Positions 34,912 through 43,899 are shown, counted from the first letter of the stretch. The stretch is DNA of 64,000 nt from Peptoclostridium litorale DSM 5388 (GCF_900141635.1 NZ_FSRH01000010.1:62001-126000), one strand, 5' to 3'. Numbers and translations: made by a program. Notes: generated by a model not told the origin, from the letters alone.

Positions 34912-35733
34912 CTAATTTTGTTTTTCTGAGCTTTTTTCAAGAAGCTCAGAAAGAAACTGCAGCAGCCCGTCTTCTTCTCTTTCCTGTTTTGAAACTACGA
35001 CCTCTATTCCCCTTTTTTGAAAGATTTTCTGCTGCACCGGATTCGGCTTTGCCAAGAATATGTATGGGCTCAGCCTCCTGTCAAGGTGCTTGCTGTTCTC
35101 CCAAAGCTTGTTCAGCTTGAATATAAGATATCTCAGATTCACATCATTCAGACTGTACCCTATAAACAGTATTGTCTTGCCCAGAATATCAGAGCGCAGC
35201 TTTATATCCAGAGGCGTCTCGAAGTCCAATCGCTCAAAATAGCTGGATTCAGTCAGAACTATCGAATTTTCTTCTGAAAAGTCGCCGTGGAATTTTATTA
35301 TCTGTGTACTTTCATTTCCCAGGCTGACCAAATCCTCAACTTTGACTATTTTTCTGTACTCTCTTCCATAGCTGTCATAAGTTTTTTCAAGCCACCTGTC
35401 ATAATTTGTCGTATAGATTATGGGAAAATCCAAATCGAATATAAGCTTATGTACCTTGGAATCCTTGAGTGAAATTGAATTCCTATGCCACTCCTCGTCC
35501 ATCCATTTCACAAGGTCATTTATTCCATTGTTCTCAATTTCATAGTATTCTGCCAATTCCCTGTATCTTCCATATGATTCAAATTCATCCGGGTCATACC
35601 CGAGCTTCTCACCAATCTGCCTTATCAAATTGTCAAACAGCGGAAGCCCCAAGTTATTAGAAACACCCGCTCCAACAAAAAGTATCACGTTTTTCCTCTT
35701 GATTTCGTATATAAGTTTTTCCGGCAAGCCCAT
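34912..35733 (-). CDS. SIR2-like NAD-binding protein
   Basis: A 273-residue protein with a SIR2-type Rossmann domain: FVGAGVSNNLGLPLFDNL (NAD-binding GAG), IYTTNYDRWLE, IKFHGDF with the catalytic-type His, and FIGYSLNDVNLRYLIF. Proteins of this SIR2_2 type are common in antiviral NADase systems (Thoeris, DSR, SIR2-HerA), but also occur alone. No effector partner is adjacent: nitroreductase lies on one side and a cold-shock gene on the other. GGGGAGG lies 7 bases before the ATG. NADase activity and a defence role are inference. Confidence 0.85.
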   Translation of the reverse strand: MGLPEKLIYEIKRKNVILFVGAGVSNNLGLPLFDNLIRQIGEKLGYDPDEFESYGRYRELAEYYEIENNGINDLVKWMDEEWHRNSISLKDSKVHKLIFDLDFPIIYTTNYDRWLEKTYDSYGREYRKIVKVEDLVSLGNESTQIIKFHGDFSEENSIVLTESSYFERLDFETPLDIKLRSDILGKTILFIGYSLNDVNLRYLIFKLNKLWENSKHLDRRLSPYIFLAKPNPVQQKIFQKRGIEVVVSKQEREEDGLLQFLSELLEKSSEKQN

Positions 35734-35884
35734 ACCGAATCCTCCCCTATGAAATATGTCTTTTTCTCTATCGATTATTTGAATATTTACAATATCCCTA
35801 TGCCTAATGCAATCAACAAGCTTGAATAATTATATTATACCCCATATACTTTTATTTATTTTTTGACTGCAATTTTTTATATGG

Positions 35885-35986
35885 ATTATGTCTATACAGC
35901 TTGCGCCAAACAAGCTCTTATACACTGGCACTATCAACCCGTGCTCGGAATTCGCACCCGTTAGATTACTCCCATGCTGGGCGCAC
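35885..35986 (-). mobile_element. 5' fragment of a group IIC intron
   Basis: On the minus strand the sequence starts GTGCGCCCAGCATGGGAGTA at 35986 and continues through ACGGGTGCGAATTCCGAGC. This matches the 5' end of group IIC introns (Oceanobacillus O.i.I1 begins GUGUGCCCGGCAUGGGUGC and continues GGGUGAGAGUCCCGAAC, from memory). It lies directly after the T-run of the cspA terminator, the usual insertion place of this class. Only about 100 bases remain, with no reverse transcriptase or domain V. Confidence 0.7.
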
Positions 35987-36021
35987 TAAAAAAGGACATG
36001 AAGTTTATCTCCATGTCCTTA
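35986..36021 (-). terminator. Intrinsic terminator of the cold-shock gene
   Basis: Minus-strand stem AAGGACATG/CATGTCCTT with an 11-base loop, followed by TTTTTA. It starts 16 bases after the cold-shock stop codon. Confidence 0.85.
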
Positions 36022-36036
36022 ATATGCTATATAAGA

Positions 36037-36237
36037 TTATAGGCTTACTATATTCTCAGCTTGTAGTCCTTTTGCTCCTTGAGCTACATCAAAAGAAACT
36101 CTTTCGCCTTCTTCTAGTGTTTTAAAACCGTCTTTTTGAATTTGAGAGAAGTGTGCAAAAACATCTACTCCGTCTTCTCCTGTTATAAAACCAAATCCCT
36201 TTTCTGCGTTAAACCATTTCACTGTACCGTTATTCAT
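36037..36237 (-). CDS. Cold-shock protein, CspA family
   Basis: A 66-residue cold-shock domain protein: [16 protein letters not shown] (RNP1), [10 protein letters not shown] (RNP2), and [17 protein letters not shown]. It binds single-stranded RNA and DNA and melts RNA secondary structure at low temperature. The start was set at ATG 36237 with GGAGG 8 bases upstream. A leader of about 135 bases is predicted, as in other csp genes where the 5' untranslated RNA senses temperature. Single gene with its own terminator. Confidence 0.95.
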   Translation of the reverse strand: MNNGTVKWFNAEKGFGFITGEDGVDVFAHFSQIQKDGFKTLEEGERVSFDVAQGAKGLQAENIVSL

Positions 36238-36601
36238 AATCGCTACCTCCAAATTTTATTTTCTTAAAACATTTCGTACAAAGTAAATCAACTTAAAAAT
36301 TTAGAGTTAATACGATTAATATCGGTATCATTCTATTTTATTTTTAAATTCAAATATTCCCTACAAACTTTAATTAAGACTTCTTATTAAGAATATCACA
36401 CTTTGTCAAATATGGCAATTTTTTTCTTTTTGCGAGAAAGACTCTTGGTCGCATCCCTTAACATCTACACACTATGTACATGTTGCTCTTTAGTGTATTT
36501 CATACTCATTTATGTAAACAAGTGGTAGAATACTACTGTAAGGACCAGTTTGCTTTTCATTTTATGCGTTGATTTTTTAAAAACTGAAAGGGGGAAATAT
36601 C
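36238..36601. promoter_or_regulatory. Divergent regulatory region; cold-shock leader and promoter
   Basis: This is 364 bases without a gene. For the cold-shock gene (minus strand), TTGACA at 36404-36409 is followed after about 17 bases by TAAGAA, giving a leader of about 135 bases. For the plus-strand glutamate-synthase-like gene, GGGGG lies 6-10 bases before the ATG, but no clear -35/-10 pair was picked. No riboswitch was recognised. Confidence 0.45.
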
Positions 36602-38122
36602 ATGACTTATTCACCAGCATTATCATCTGCTTTCAACAACACGAAGAACCGAAGCAACAAGCTTTCACCGCAGTCGGGAATGTGTTCTTTCTGCACGGAG
36701 GACTGCCTTGGAACTTGTGAAATCGGGCTTTCAGCGGTACTTGGAGCCCAAGCCGTATATCCGACCACTACTGGTAGCAACCAGGTGGCTTCAGAGAAGG
36801 ACTACCCTATCGACTATTCCCATTTTAACATCAACGGCCGTGTCTTCGGCGCGATTGGTGCAAATGCGACATACGATGAAGCCAATATTTTCAATGTGCA
36901 TCTGGAACAGGAATTTGGAAAATGCAATACTGTGAAGTTGGCCATTCCGGTTATTTTGCCTGCGCTCATCAAAATGAACTGGGAGGACTATTTTGCGGGA
37001 GCGGCCATGGCTGGAGCCTGCTGTGTAATAGGGGAGGAAGCGAGGGACAAGGACCCTGATCTGCAGATAAAAGACGGAAAGATTGTCCATTTTCCTAAAT
37101 TACAAAACATGCTGGATGCCTTCAGGAAATATTACCGCGGCTATGGGCAGATCATACTTCAGTGCAATGTCGAGGACGACATGCTTGGACTTCCGGAATA
37201 TGCCATAAATGAGCATGGCGCTGAAGCCATTGAATTCAAATTCGGGCAGGCTGCAAAGGGAACGCAGCCTGCAAGACGCCTTAAAGACAGGGACGATGCG
37301 CTTAAGAAGCAGGAAATGGGGATACTTGTACATCCGAATCCAAGTGACCCGAATGTGATAAAGGCGTATGAAGAAGGGGTATGCCCTAATTTTTACAGCT
37401 ATGGAAGACTGCCACTTTGGGAAGACGACTATATGGTAGAGCGCATTGCAGAACTCAGGGAAATGGGCGCCAAGAACATATATTTTAAAATGGCCGGATA
37501 TGACCCTTCGGATTTGGATAAGGTACTTAGAATGGCAAGCAAGGCCGGTGTGGACATGATTACATTTGACGGAGCGGGAGGCGGAAGCGGATACAGCCCG
37601 TGCAAGATGATGAACGAATGGTGTCTGCCTACTGTCGTAATTGAGGATGAAGTCTGCAGGATTATACAAAGGATGAAAGAAGAAGAGATCTGGATTCCAG
37701 CCGTAGCTGTTACAGGCGGAATTGCTTCAGAAGACCAGGTGTTCAAAGCGCTGTCTTATGGAGACGGTGATGTGACTGCTGTTGGTATTGGCCGTGCGGC
37801 AATGGCTGCGGCAATGAGCGGAAAAAAAATCGGGGAAATGATTCAGGATGGCAATGTGCCGGAAAACCTTAAACAATACGGAAGCACAGTCGAAGAGATT
37901 TATGGGGATCTGGCGGAGTTAAGGACCCTGTATGGAAAAGATGCAAATTGTTTTTCACTGGGTGCCATAGGAGTTTTTTCATACCTCAATAAAATCGCAT
38001 TTGGATTGAAGCATTTTGCTGCACTGAACAGAAAATTTGACATAAGCTATCTGGATAAGACTGACTTGATTCCTTTGACCAGGGAAGCAAAGGATTTGAT
38101 CCGAGGGAAATGGCTTGAATAG
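36602..38122 (+). CDS. FMN-binding glutamate-synthase-like protein (GltB central domain type)
   Basis: A 506-residue protein equal to the FMN/synthase part of glutamate synthase, as in archaeal-type GltB. The N-terminus has CSFCTEDCLGTCEIG, a cysteine group that may hold an iron-sulfur cluster. GQAAKGTQPARRL and MITFDGAGGGSGYSPCK, then AVAVTGGIASEDQV and GDGDVTAVGIGRAAM give the barrel with FMN and substrate sites. No glutaminase domain or NAD(P)H subunit is adjacent, so ammonia or a separate partner must supply nitrogen, or the protein has another oxidoreductase role. A strong terminator follows. Confidence 0.85.
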   Translation: MTYSPALSSAFNNTKNRSNKLSPQSGMCSFCTEDCLGTCEIGLSAVLGAQAVYPTTTGSNQVASEKDYPIDYSHFNINGRVFGAIGANATYDEANIFNVHLEQEFGKCNTVKLAIPVILPALIKMNWEDYFAGAAMAGACCVIGEEARDKDPDLQIKDGKIVHFPKLQNMLDAFRKYYRGYGQIILQCNVEDDMLGLPEYAINEHGAEAIEFKFGQAAKGTQPARRLKDRDDALKKQEMGILVHPNPSDPNVIKAYEEGVCPNFYSYGRLPLWEDDYMVERIAELREMGAKNIYFKMAGYDPSDLDKVLRMASKAGVDMITFDGAGGGSGYSPCKMMNEWCLPTVVIEDEVCRIIQRMKEEEIWIPAVAVTGGIASEDQVFKALSYGDGDVTAVGIGRAAMAAAMSGKKIGEMIQDGNVPENLKQYGSTVEEIYGDLAELRTLYGKDANCFSLGAIGVFSYLNKIAFGLKHFAALNRKFDISYLDKTDLIPLTREAKDLIRGKWLE

Positions 38123-38135
38123 ATAGTTTGAAAAC

Positions 38136-38177
38136 TGCAAAAGCCTGACCGATTTATTTCGGTTCAGGCTTTTGCAT
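38136..38177. terminator. Strong intrinsic terminator after the glutamate-synthase-like gene
   Basis: Long stem TGCAAAAGCCTGA/TCAGGCTTTTGCA extended by ACCGA/TCGGT, within 50 bases of the stop codon. T-rich on the plus strand. Confidence 0.85.
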
Positions 38178-38271
38178 ATTATTGGCTGAGCAGTCTGTTT
38201 GCAGGCAAAGGCGCAGTTGACCCTTTTTAGACTCTGTAATCAAGTAATTCCAAAGCTTATTCTTTTCTAAA

Positions 38272-38371
38272 ACCATTGGCGCCAATGGTAAAAATTATTG
38301 TTTGCGACGAAGTTATTGACATATGCCAAAAGTAGGAGTAGTGTAGTAAGTGAAAGTAGCATATGCCAAAA
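38272..38371 (+). promoter_or_regulatory. Control region of the DUF5320-rhodanese pair: palindrome, spaced repeats, promoter
   Basis: Three elements precede the DUF5320 gene. ACCATTGGCGCCAATGGT (38272-38289) is a perfect 18-base palindrome. CATATGCCAAAA occurs twice, at 38320-38331 and 38360-38371, exactly 40 bases apart. TTGACA (38316-38321) with TAGTGT 17 bases later is a possible promoter; the first repeat begins inside it. The arrangement suggests a regulator binding on the same DNA face. Confidence 0.45.
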
Positions 38372-38396
38372 ACTATGACAAAGGGAGGCTTTTAAT

Positions 38397-38681
38397 ATGC
38401 CAAGAAAAGACGGGACAGGCCCTCAAGGCAATGGAAGCATGTCGGGAAGAATGATGGGAGTTTGCAAGACATACAATGATGATGTAGATTTCATCCCGGG
38501 ATCAGGAAAAAGAATGGGCATGAGAGCAGGTATGAAATCTGGTTTTGGATGCAAAAGATGCTCCGGAAGATATGGAGCGGGCAGGCAGATGGCCGATAGT
38601 TCAAGAAAAGAAATGCTCAGCAGGGAACAGGAAATGCTGGAAGAAAGACTCAGCCAGATAAAAAAAGAAATTGAAGACTAG
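38397..38681 (+). CDS. DUF5320 protein
   Basis: A 94-residue protein starting MPRKDGTGPQGNGSMSGRMM, the typical glycine- and methionine-rich DUF5320 start (MPRGDGTGPxGxGPxTGR). Two cysteines appear as CKRC in the middle. A C-terminal helix (EEMLSREQEMLEERLSQIKK-like) probably forms a coiled coil. DUF5320 genes often sit beside dinitrogenase iron-molybdenum cofactor-type proteins and redox genes; here the neighbour is a rhodanese. The function is unknown. Confidence 0.85.
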   Translation: MPRKDGTGPQGNGSMSGRMMGVCKTYNDDVDFIPGSGKRMGMRAGMKSGFGCKRCSGRYGAGRQMADSSRKEMLSREQEMLEERLSQIKKEIED

Positions 38682-38697
38682 ACGTCCGTTTACACTG

Positions 38698-38727
38698 AGA
38701 GGGTGAATTTCACCCTTCATTTTTTTG
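38698..38727 (+). terminator. Intrinsic terminator
   Basis: Stem AGGGTGA/TCACCCT closing ATT, followed by TCATTTTTTT, 17 bases after the DUF5320 stop codon. Confidence 0.8.
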
Positions 38728-38787
38728 TATAACAAGGGGTATTCAATGATATAGTCTGTTTGGAACAAAACGAAGGAGGATGGAAAT

Positions 38788-39174
38788 ATGGCGCAATTGA
38801 CACATGAAGTTCAGAAGTATTTCAACGAACTTAAATGTGGATCAAATAATTTGATCACGTTGGATGATTTGCTTAAAAGGATTGAAGAAAAAGATGAGAT
38901 TTTCATGTTGGATATTCGTAAAAAAGAAGACTACAGTAAAGGGCATATAAAAGGTGCCTTTCATGCAGAATGGAGTGAGATTGGAGAATTTATTGAAGAT
39001 GATGTCTTTAGCAAGGAAGAAAAAATCATCGTAATTTGCTATTCAGGCCAAAGTGCAGGTCAAGCAGTCGGGATTTTGAAATCTCTGGGGTACAATGCAT
39101 GTTCGTTAAAGGGTGGCATGATAGCCAATTCCGAAAATGATAATTTGAATATTGAAGCAAGTTGTTCCACTTGA
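38788..39174 (+). CDS. Rhodanese-like sulfurtransferase
   Basis: A 128-residue single-domain rhodanese. MLDIRKKEDYSKGHIKGAFH gives the start of the fold, and the active-site loop VICYSGQSAG carries the catalytic cysteine. It can transfer sulfane sulfur to thiol acceptors. GGAGG lies 7 bases before the ATG. It lies behind the DUF5320 gene but has its own spacer, and a terminator lies between them. Confidence 0.9.
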   Translation: MAQLTHEVQKYFNELKCGSNNLITLDDLLKRIEEKDEIFMLDIRKKEDYSKGHIKGAFHAEWSEIGEFIEDDVFSKEEKIIVICYSGQSAGQAVGILKSLGYNACSLKGGMIANSENDNLNIEASCST

Positions 39175-39256
39175 AATTGATGATTTCTCCGGTGGAGATG
39201 TGTAAGAAAAAGTTAATTGAAAAATCATGCCAAAGGCCAGTCTCTCAGGCCTATGA

Positions 39257-40570
39257 TCATTAGGTTACAATGACATTAGAGAAAAAATCAAAACATATGC
39301 AGCAAGCAATTTGGTAAAGAAATTGGCTGATGAAATGATGCCAAACACCAATCCCAAGATTATATTTGACAAATATGATGAAATAAGGGAAGCTGTAACC
39401 ATTCTGAGGGAAGGAACTGGAATAAGCCTTGGCGGAATCAACGATATAACCCCGTTCATCAAAAAAATTGAAAAGGGAATGTTTCTTCACCCGGATGAAC
39501 TTCTCAATGAAATAGATATAAGGGATGATGAAGTTATCGACCTGAAAAAAGCGAGGCATCCCATGCTGAGAAATGAGGCTGTTCCGCTTGACATAACAAT
39601 CGGGACTAACTGCAGGACCCTAATCATAACAGGACCGAATACCGGCGGCAAGACAATAACTCTAAAGACAGTGGGACTTATGGCGCTGATGACCCAAAGT
39701 GGAATACTCCCTCCAGTCGGAAAAGGCAGCAGCATATCAATATTCAATAAAATACTTGTTGACATTGGAGATTTACAAAGCATAGATCAGTCACTGTCGA
39801 CGTTCTCAGGACACATGAAATCGCTTGTTGACATAGTAAACAAGTCTTCAAGAAGAACATTGGTGTTGATTGATGAAATCGGAACAGGGACGGACCCCAA
39901 AGACGGTGCAGCGCTTGGAATTGCCATATTGGAGGAAATATACAACCGCGGGGCAATCACACTGTCAAGCACCCATTACAGCAAGATAAAGGAATACAGC
40001 GAAATGCACGAGGGTTTTTTAAACGCCTCAATGGATTTTGACAGGAAAACATTAAAGCCCCTTTACAAATTGCTGATAGGTGTGGCAGGTGAGATTAACG
40101 CCCTTTGGATTTCAAAGGAACTGGGGCTTTCCGACAAGATTATCGAAAGAGTCAAAAAAATCAACGAAACCCATGAAATAGTAACGGCAAGGAAGATAAC
40201 CAAGTTTTCCAAAAAAAAAAGCCGAGTGGCTGAAATCAAGAATGCCAATACGGAGTCCGACCCTAACAGGATTATTTACAATAAGGGCGACCGGATTATA
40301 TTAAATGAGACTGGAAACCACAGCCTGGTATTCGAGCATAAAATCGACGAACACACGGTAGTAGTATTCAGGGACGGCAAATATGACGAGGTTAACGAAA
40401 AAAGGGTGACTCTTGACAAGAGAATGGAAGTGCTGTATCCGGATGGGTATGACCTTGACCAGCTTTTCATATCCTTCAAGAAAAGAAAATTGGACAAGGA
40501 TATACGAAAAGGACGCTTTAAGAATTTAAAGGAACTTCAGGAACGATTCAGCGATTTGAACGAGGCCTAG
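39257..40570 (+). pseudogene. MutS2-like ATPase, missing its start and the middle of the protein
   Basis: MutS2-like coding starts without an initiation codon at YNDIREKIKTYAASNLVKKL. A TTG at 39311 is the first possible start and has no ribosome binding site. The chain jumps from KKIEKGMFLHPDELLNEI to KKARHPMLRNEAVPLDI, so the lever and clamp domains, about 200 residues, are gone. The ATPase is intact: TGPNTGGKTITLKT (Walker A), LVLIDEIGTGTDP (Walker B), STHYSKIKEY. The C-terminus has no Smr nuclease domain. About 420-440 residues remain against about 780 in the family. A shortened but expressed ATPase is possible; I favour decay. Confidence 0.6.
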
Positions 40571-40582
40571 GAGAATGACAAA

Positions 40583-40613
40583 GAACCCGCCTAATTGGCG
40601 GGTTCATCTTTTT
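40583..40613. terminator. Intrinsic terminator
   Basis: Stem GAACCCGCC/GGCGGGTTC around TAATT with ATCTTTTT on the plus strand, 13 bases after the MutS2-like stop. It also separates this gene from the converging membrane protein gene. Confidence 0.85.
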
Positions 40614-40671
40614 ACTACTCTTCTGTTTTTTAATCTTATCTCTTTTATCTCTTAATTGCCAATTTTTTGTT

Positions 40672-41322
40672 TTACGCTTCCTGCGCCTTCTTCTTTGCAA
40701 ACGCAAGTATAGCTCCAAGAGCTATTGAAAGCATTGCCGCCATAAGCACCCTGTATTCAGGCGGAAGCATGAAAGTTATTGTGTGCGCCGGTATCCAGAA
40801 TATCGGAATGGTCTTTATTATCGCAAACGATATGAACCCCTTCCAGTCTATCCTAGAAAGCACCTCTCCAATAGGCGCCATCTGTCCCTTTTCATAGCTC
40901 AAGTCTATTATCGTGTCCGTAACCCTGTGGAACGCCATCATTGTAGGCGCGAAAGTAAGGTTCATTACAGAGCTTACAAAGAAAGCAAACAGCAGCTTGG
41001 ACTCTCCTCCCGGAAGAAGCCCGCTTCCCATAGCAGCCTTTATTCCAGATGCGAACACGCTGAATATAAGAACTATTACCATTCCAAGCAGGCCCCATAT
41101 TGCGCCCCTGTACACTACTCCCTTTGGAACATTCCACTCCGTAGTGACTATCCTTATTGCCAAAAGCTCTCCCATAGTCGCAAGTATGAAAAATTTAATG
41201 AATCCGCTTATGAACGGGTGAACCGACGTAAAAGCGATGAATACATCGTGAGTCGCAGGCATCACCAGAAAAAGCACTGCAGCCGCAAGGGCTCCAACCC
41301 ATAGAAAATCTCCCTTTTTCAA
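40672..41322 (-). CDS. Multi-pass membrane protein of unknown function (Mpv17/PMP22-like in clostridia)
   Basis: A 216-residue hydrophobic protein with about five to six membrane segments, first segment VGALAAAVLFLVMPATHDVF. The middle TEWNVPKGVVYRGAIWGLLG and later FAPTMMAFHRVTDTIIDL are distinctive; I recall similar clostridial proteins annotated as Mpv17/PMP22-like, but I cannot confirm it. TTG 41322 is taken as start, 7 bases after GGGAGG. The gene follows hisC on the same strand after a 190-base spacer with a promoter-like TATAAT and a folded leader. Confidence 0.65.
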   Translation of the reverse strand: MKKGDFLWVGALAAAVLFLVMPATHDVFIAFTSVHPFISGFIKFFILATMGELLAIRIVTTEWNVPKGVVYRGAIWGLLGMVIVLIFSVFASGIKAAMGSGLLPGGESKLLFAFFVSSVMNLTFAPTMMAFHRVTDTIIDLSYEKGQMAPIGEVLSRIDWKGFISFAIIKTIPIFWIPAHTITFMLPPEYRVLMAAMLSIALGAILAFAKKKAQEA

Positions 41323-41412
41323 AATATAACCTCCCAGCATTTTTTGCACCAAAACCCCGGCATATATGTTCAGCCGAGGCGGTTTTGACGGCAGAGCCTT
41401 CGCCCCGCCAAT
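41323..41412 (-). promoter_or_regulatory. Structured leader of unknown class before the membrane protein gene
   Basis: On the minus strand a -10-like TATAAT is followed by GGCGGGGCGAAGGCTCTGCC, then AAAACCGCC and a CGGC/GCCG hairpin, then the GGGAGG site. GGCGG can pair with CCGCC around an inner hairpin. It could be a small riboswitch or protein-binding leader. I could not match it to a known class. Confidence 0.35.
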
Positions 41413-41515
41413 ATACATTATATCATTATATATAAATTAGAAATAATATTAACTGTCGGAAGAGCGCATGTAATTGTATGAAACAGTCCAGCTGGTTTAT
41501 ACATCACATGCCTTT

Positions 41516-42616
41516 TTACTTCTCCTTTAATATGTCTTCCATTGCGCTCACGAAAATCTGAGTCTGCTCAAGAGTTCCAGTGCTGACTCTAAGCCAAGTG
41601 TCCATATTCCATAGGAATCCTGGTCTTATTATTATTCCTCTTTGCTGAAGCTTCTGGAATACATCTTTCGAGTCCATTCCAACATTTGCAAACACGAAAT
41701 TGGCGTTTGACTTTATATACTCCATGTTGTTGTCCTCGAAGAATCTTTCCATCATGTCCATGCTCTCATAGTTGAGGTCCACTGTCTTTTCTATGTGCTC
41801 CTGGTCCTTTATTGCAGCCCTTCCAGCAGCCTGCGCAAGAAGGTTCACGCTGAACACGCCCCTTATCTTTCCGACTTCTGCGGCTATATCCTTAGAAGTC
41901 AGTGCGTATCCCATTCTGACTCCCGCAAGGCCTGCGACCTTCGAGAAAGTCCTAAGTATTATTGTATTAGGCCTTTTCCTCAGTATGTCTATGCTTTCAG
42001 GGTAGTTCCTGTTTCTCTTTGCGTATTCGTAGTACGCCTCGTCAAGCACAAGCACCACGTGCTCCGGAATGCTCTTTGCAAGGTATTCTATCTCGTCGCT
42101 CGTCATTATGTTTCCTGTAGGGTTGTTTGGGTTGCACACGAATATGAGCTTTGTCCTGTCGTTAACCCTTGATACGAAGCCTTCGAAGTCGTGCTTGTGG
42201 TCCTTGAGCGGAAGCTTTACTGCAGTTCCTCCCATGTGAACGACTCCACTTTCATAAAGCGAAAAAGTAGGGTCAGCCATTATGGCCTCGTCACCCGGGT
42301 TTATGAAAAGTCCTGTTATGAGCTTTAGTATCTCTTCCCCGCCGTTTCCCACGAATATCTGGTCCGCGTCCACTTCGTACATTCCAGCTATGTCTTCCCT
42401 CAGGCTCCTTGCAGCTCCGTCTGGGTATATGTTTATATTGTAAGCCATCTCCCTTATCGCCTCTACGGCCTTTGGAGAGGGCCCAAGCGGGTTCTCGTTC
42501 GAAGCAAGCTTTACTATGTCATCTATTCCAAGCTCCCTTTTTACGTCTTCAATAGGCTTTCCCGGAATGTAAGCCCTCATTTCGGCTATTTCTTTTCTGA
42601 AAAGATTTTTTTCCAT
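41516..42616 (-). CDS. hisC: Histidinol-phosphate/aromatic aminotransferase, class I/II
   Basis: A 366-residue PLP-dependent aminotransferase of the HisC type. [31 protein letters not shown] and [18 protein letters not shown] with the PLP lysine are all intact; VLDEAYYEY gives the ring-contact Tyr. HisC-type enzymes convert histidinol phosphate or aromatic amino acids. Its place directly after buk and downstream of iorAB, with no other his genes in view, suggests that it supplies aryl-2-oxoacids (from Phe, Tyr, Trp) or other oxoacids to the oxidoreductase. That role is inference. Confidence 0.88.
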   Translation of the reverse strand: MEKNLFRKEIAEMRAYIPGKPIEDVKRELGIDDIVKLASNENPLGPSPKAVEAIREMAYNINIYPDGAARSLREDIAGMYEVDADQIFVGNGGEEILKLITGLFINPGDEAIMADPTFSLYESGVVHMGGTAVKLPLKDHKHDFEGFVSRVNDRTKLIFVCNPNNPTGNIMTSDEIEYLAKSIPEHVVLVLDEAYYEYAKRNRNYPESIDILRKRPNTIILRTFSKVAGLAGVRMGYALTSKDIAAEVGKIRGVFSVNLLAQAAGRAAIKDQEHIEKTVDLNYESMDMMERFFEDNNMEYIKSNANFVFANVGMDSKDVFQKLQQRGIIIRPGFLWNMDTWLRVSTGTLEQTQIFVSAMEDILKEK

Positions 42617-42651
42617 GCGATTGTCCTCCCTGTCTTTTATAAGTCTTTGGA

Positions 42652-43728
42652 TTAAAAACTGTCAACGTACTCCCTTGCCTCTTCCTCTCCCTTTATGACT
42701 CTGAGTGCTCCGTTTGCAAGTGCCTCAAGCTCGTTTTCTCCTGGCGATACCACAACGGGTGCTATGAACTGGACCCTCTTTGATATCCAGTCTGTCATCA
42801 TTTTAGAGTGAGCTATTCCACCTGTTATCACAACTGCGTCAACCTGCCCGTCTACGACAGTAGCAAGCTCCCCTATCCCCTTTGCAACCTGGTATGCCAT
42901 GGCCTCGTACACTAGCCTGGCCTGCTCGTCTCCCTCAGCTATCCTCTTTTCAACCTCAAGTGCGCTGTTTGTTCCAAGGTATCCTGCAAGCCCGCCGTTT
43001 CCTCTCATCATTTTGCCCACTGCCTTCTTGTCGTAATCCCCGCTAAAGCACATGTCCATGAGCTTTTTGCACGGAACCCTTCCCGACCGTTCAGGCGAGA
43101 AAGGCCCCTCGTCGTCCGAGACTATGTCCACAAGCCTTCCACTCTTGTGCATTCCTATAGATATTCCGCCTCCCAGGTGGGCTATTACCATGTTCATGTC
43201 GCTGTAGTACTTTCCAAGCTCTCCTGCAACCTTTATCCCAACGGCCCTCATGTTGAGCGCATGTGAAAAACTCGATCTTTTTATAGCGGCCATTCCGGAT
43301 ATTCTGGCTATGTCCTCAAGCTCGTCAACTGCCACTGAGTCGTATATATAAGCCCCTATTCCAAGCGGCTTTGCTATCTCGTTTGCAATTATAGCTCCGA
43401 GGTTTGAAGCATGCTCCAAAAGAGGCTTTTCAACAAGGCGCTTTATCATTACATCGTTTACACTGTACGCTCCCGACTTCACTGGCGGAAGAAGGCCTCC
43501 CCTTCCCACTACGACCGAAAGCTCTCTCACGTCAAAATCTATTTCTTTAAGAATATTCATTATGGCGTTGTATCTCATTTCGTACTGGTCTGTTATCCTT
43601 TCAAAAGGTGCAATCTCCTCGTTTGAGTGGTCAAGGGTCTTCTTGTAAAGCTCCTTTTCGTTTTCAAAAAGTGCAATCTTTGTGGATGTTGAACCAGGGT
43701 TTATTGCAAGAATTTTATATAAATCCAT
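42652..43728 (-). CDS. buk: Butyrate kinase family (acyl phosphate to acid plus ATP)
   Basis: A 358-residue ASKHA-fold kinase. [18 protein letters not shown] is the nucleotide-binding start; [34 protein letters not shown] and [17 protein letters not shown] are the family blocks. It forms ATP and a free acid from butyryl or branched/aryl acyl phosphate. AGGAGG lies 5 bases before the ATG. In this operon it is the last step of the energy-conserving route. The intercistronic space to iorB contains a strong hairpin. Confidence 0.94.
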   Translation of the reverse strand: MDLYKILAINPGSTSTKIALFENEKELYKKTLDHSNEEIAPFERITDQYEMRYNAIMNILKEIDFDVRELSVVVGRGGLLPPVKSGAYSVNDVMIKRLVEKPLLEHASNLGAIIANEIAKPLGIGAYIYDSVAVDELEDIARISGMAAIKRSSFSHALNMRAVGIKVAGELGKYYSDMNMVIAHLGGGISIGMHKSGRLVDIVSDDEGPFSPERSGRVPCKKLMDMCFSGDYDKKAVGKMMRGNGGLAGYLGTNSALEVEKRIAEGDEQARLVYEAMAYQVAKGIGELATVVDGQVDAVVITGGIAHSKMMTDWISKRVQFIAPVVVSPGENELEALANGALRVIKGEEEAREYVDSF

Positions 43729-43817
43729 ATTTACCTCCTATAATATTGTAAGTAAATGTATAGTCGTTCAGAATATTCTGAAAATCCCACAGCCTCTGCA
43801 GGCCCTAAAAGTATTTC

Positions 43818-43857
43818 GGGAATCCAGCCCCGCATATTTGCATACGGCCGGATTCCC
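43818..43857 (-). other. Strong intercistronic hairpin between iorB and buk
   Basis: GGGAATCC and GGATTCCC enclose GGCC/GGGGCT and GTATGC/ATGC parts, giving a long stem with no T-run after it. It is not a typical terminator. It may stabilise the upstream mRNA or mark a processing site. Confidence 0.5.
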
Positions 43858-43899
43858 TGTATTTAATTTCCATGCTTTGTTTTTTGTCGTTATGACTTT

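Noticed and set aside
35880-35990. Possible tRNA on the minus strand (GGTGCGAATTCC looks like a T-arm)
   Set aside because: No cloverleaf can be drawn; the sequence fits the 5' end of a group IIC intron much better.
34912-36237. Multi-gene defence island around the SIR2-like gene
   Set aside because: The neighbours are a nitroreductase and a cold-shock gene; no partner, integrase or other defence gene is present.
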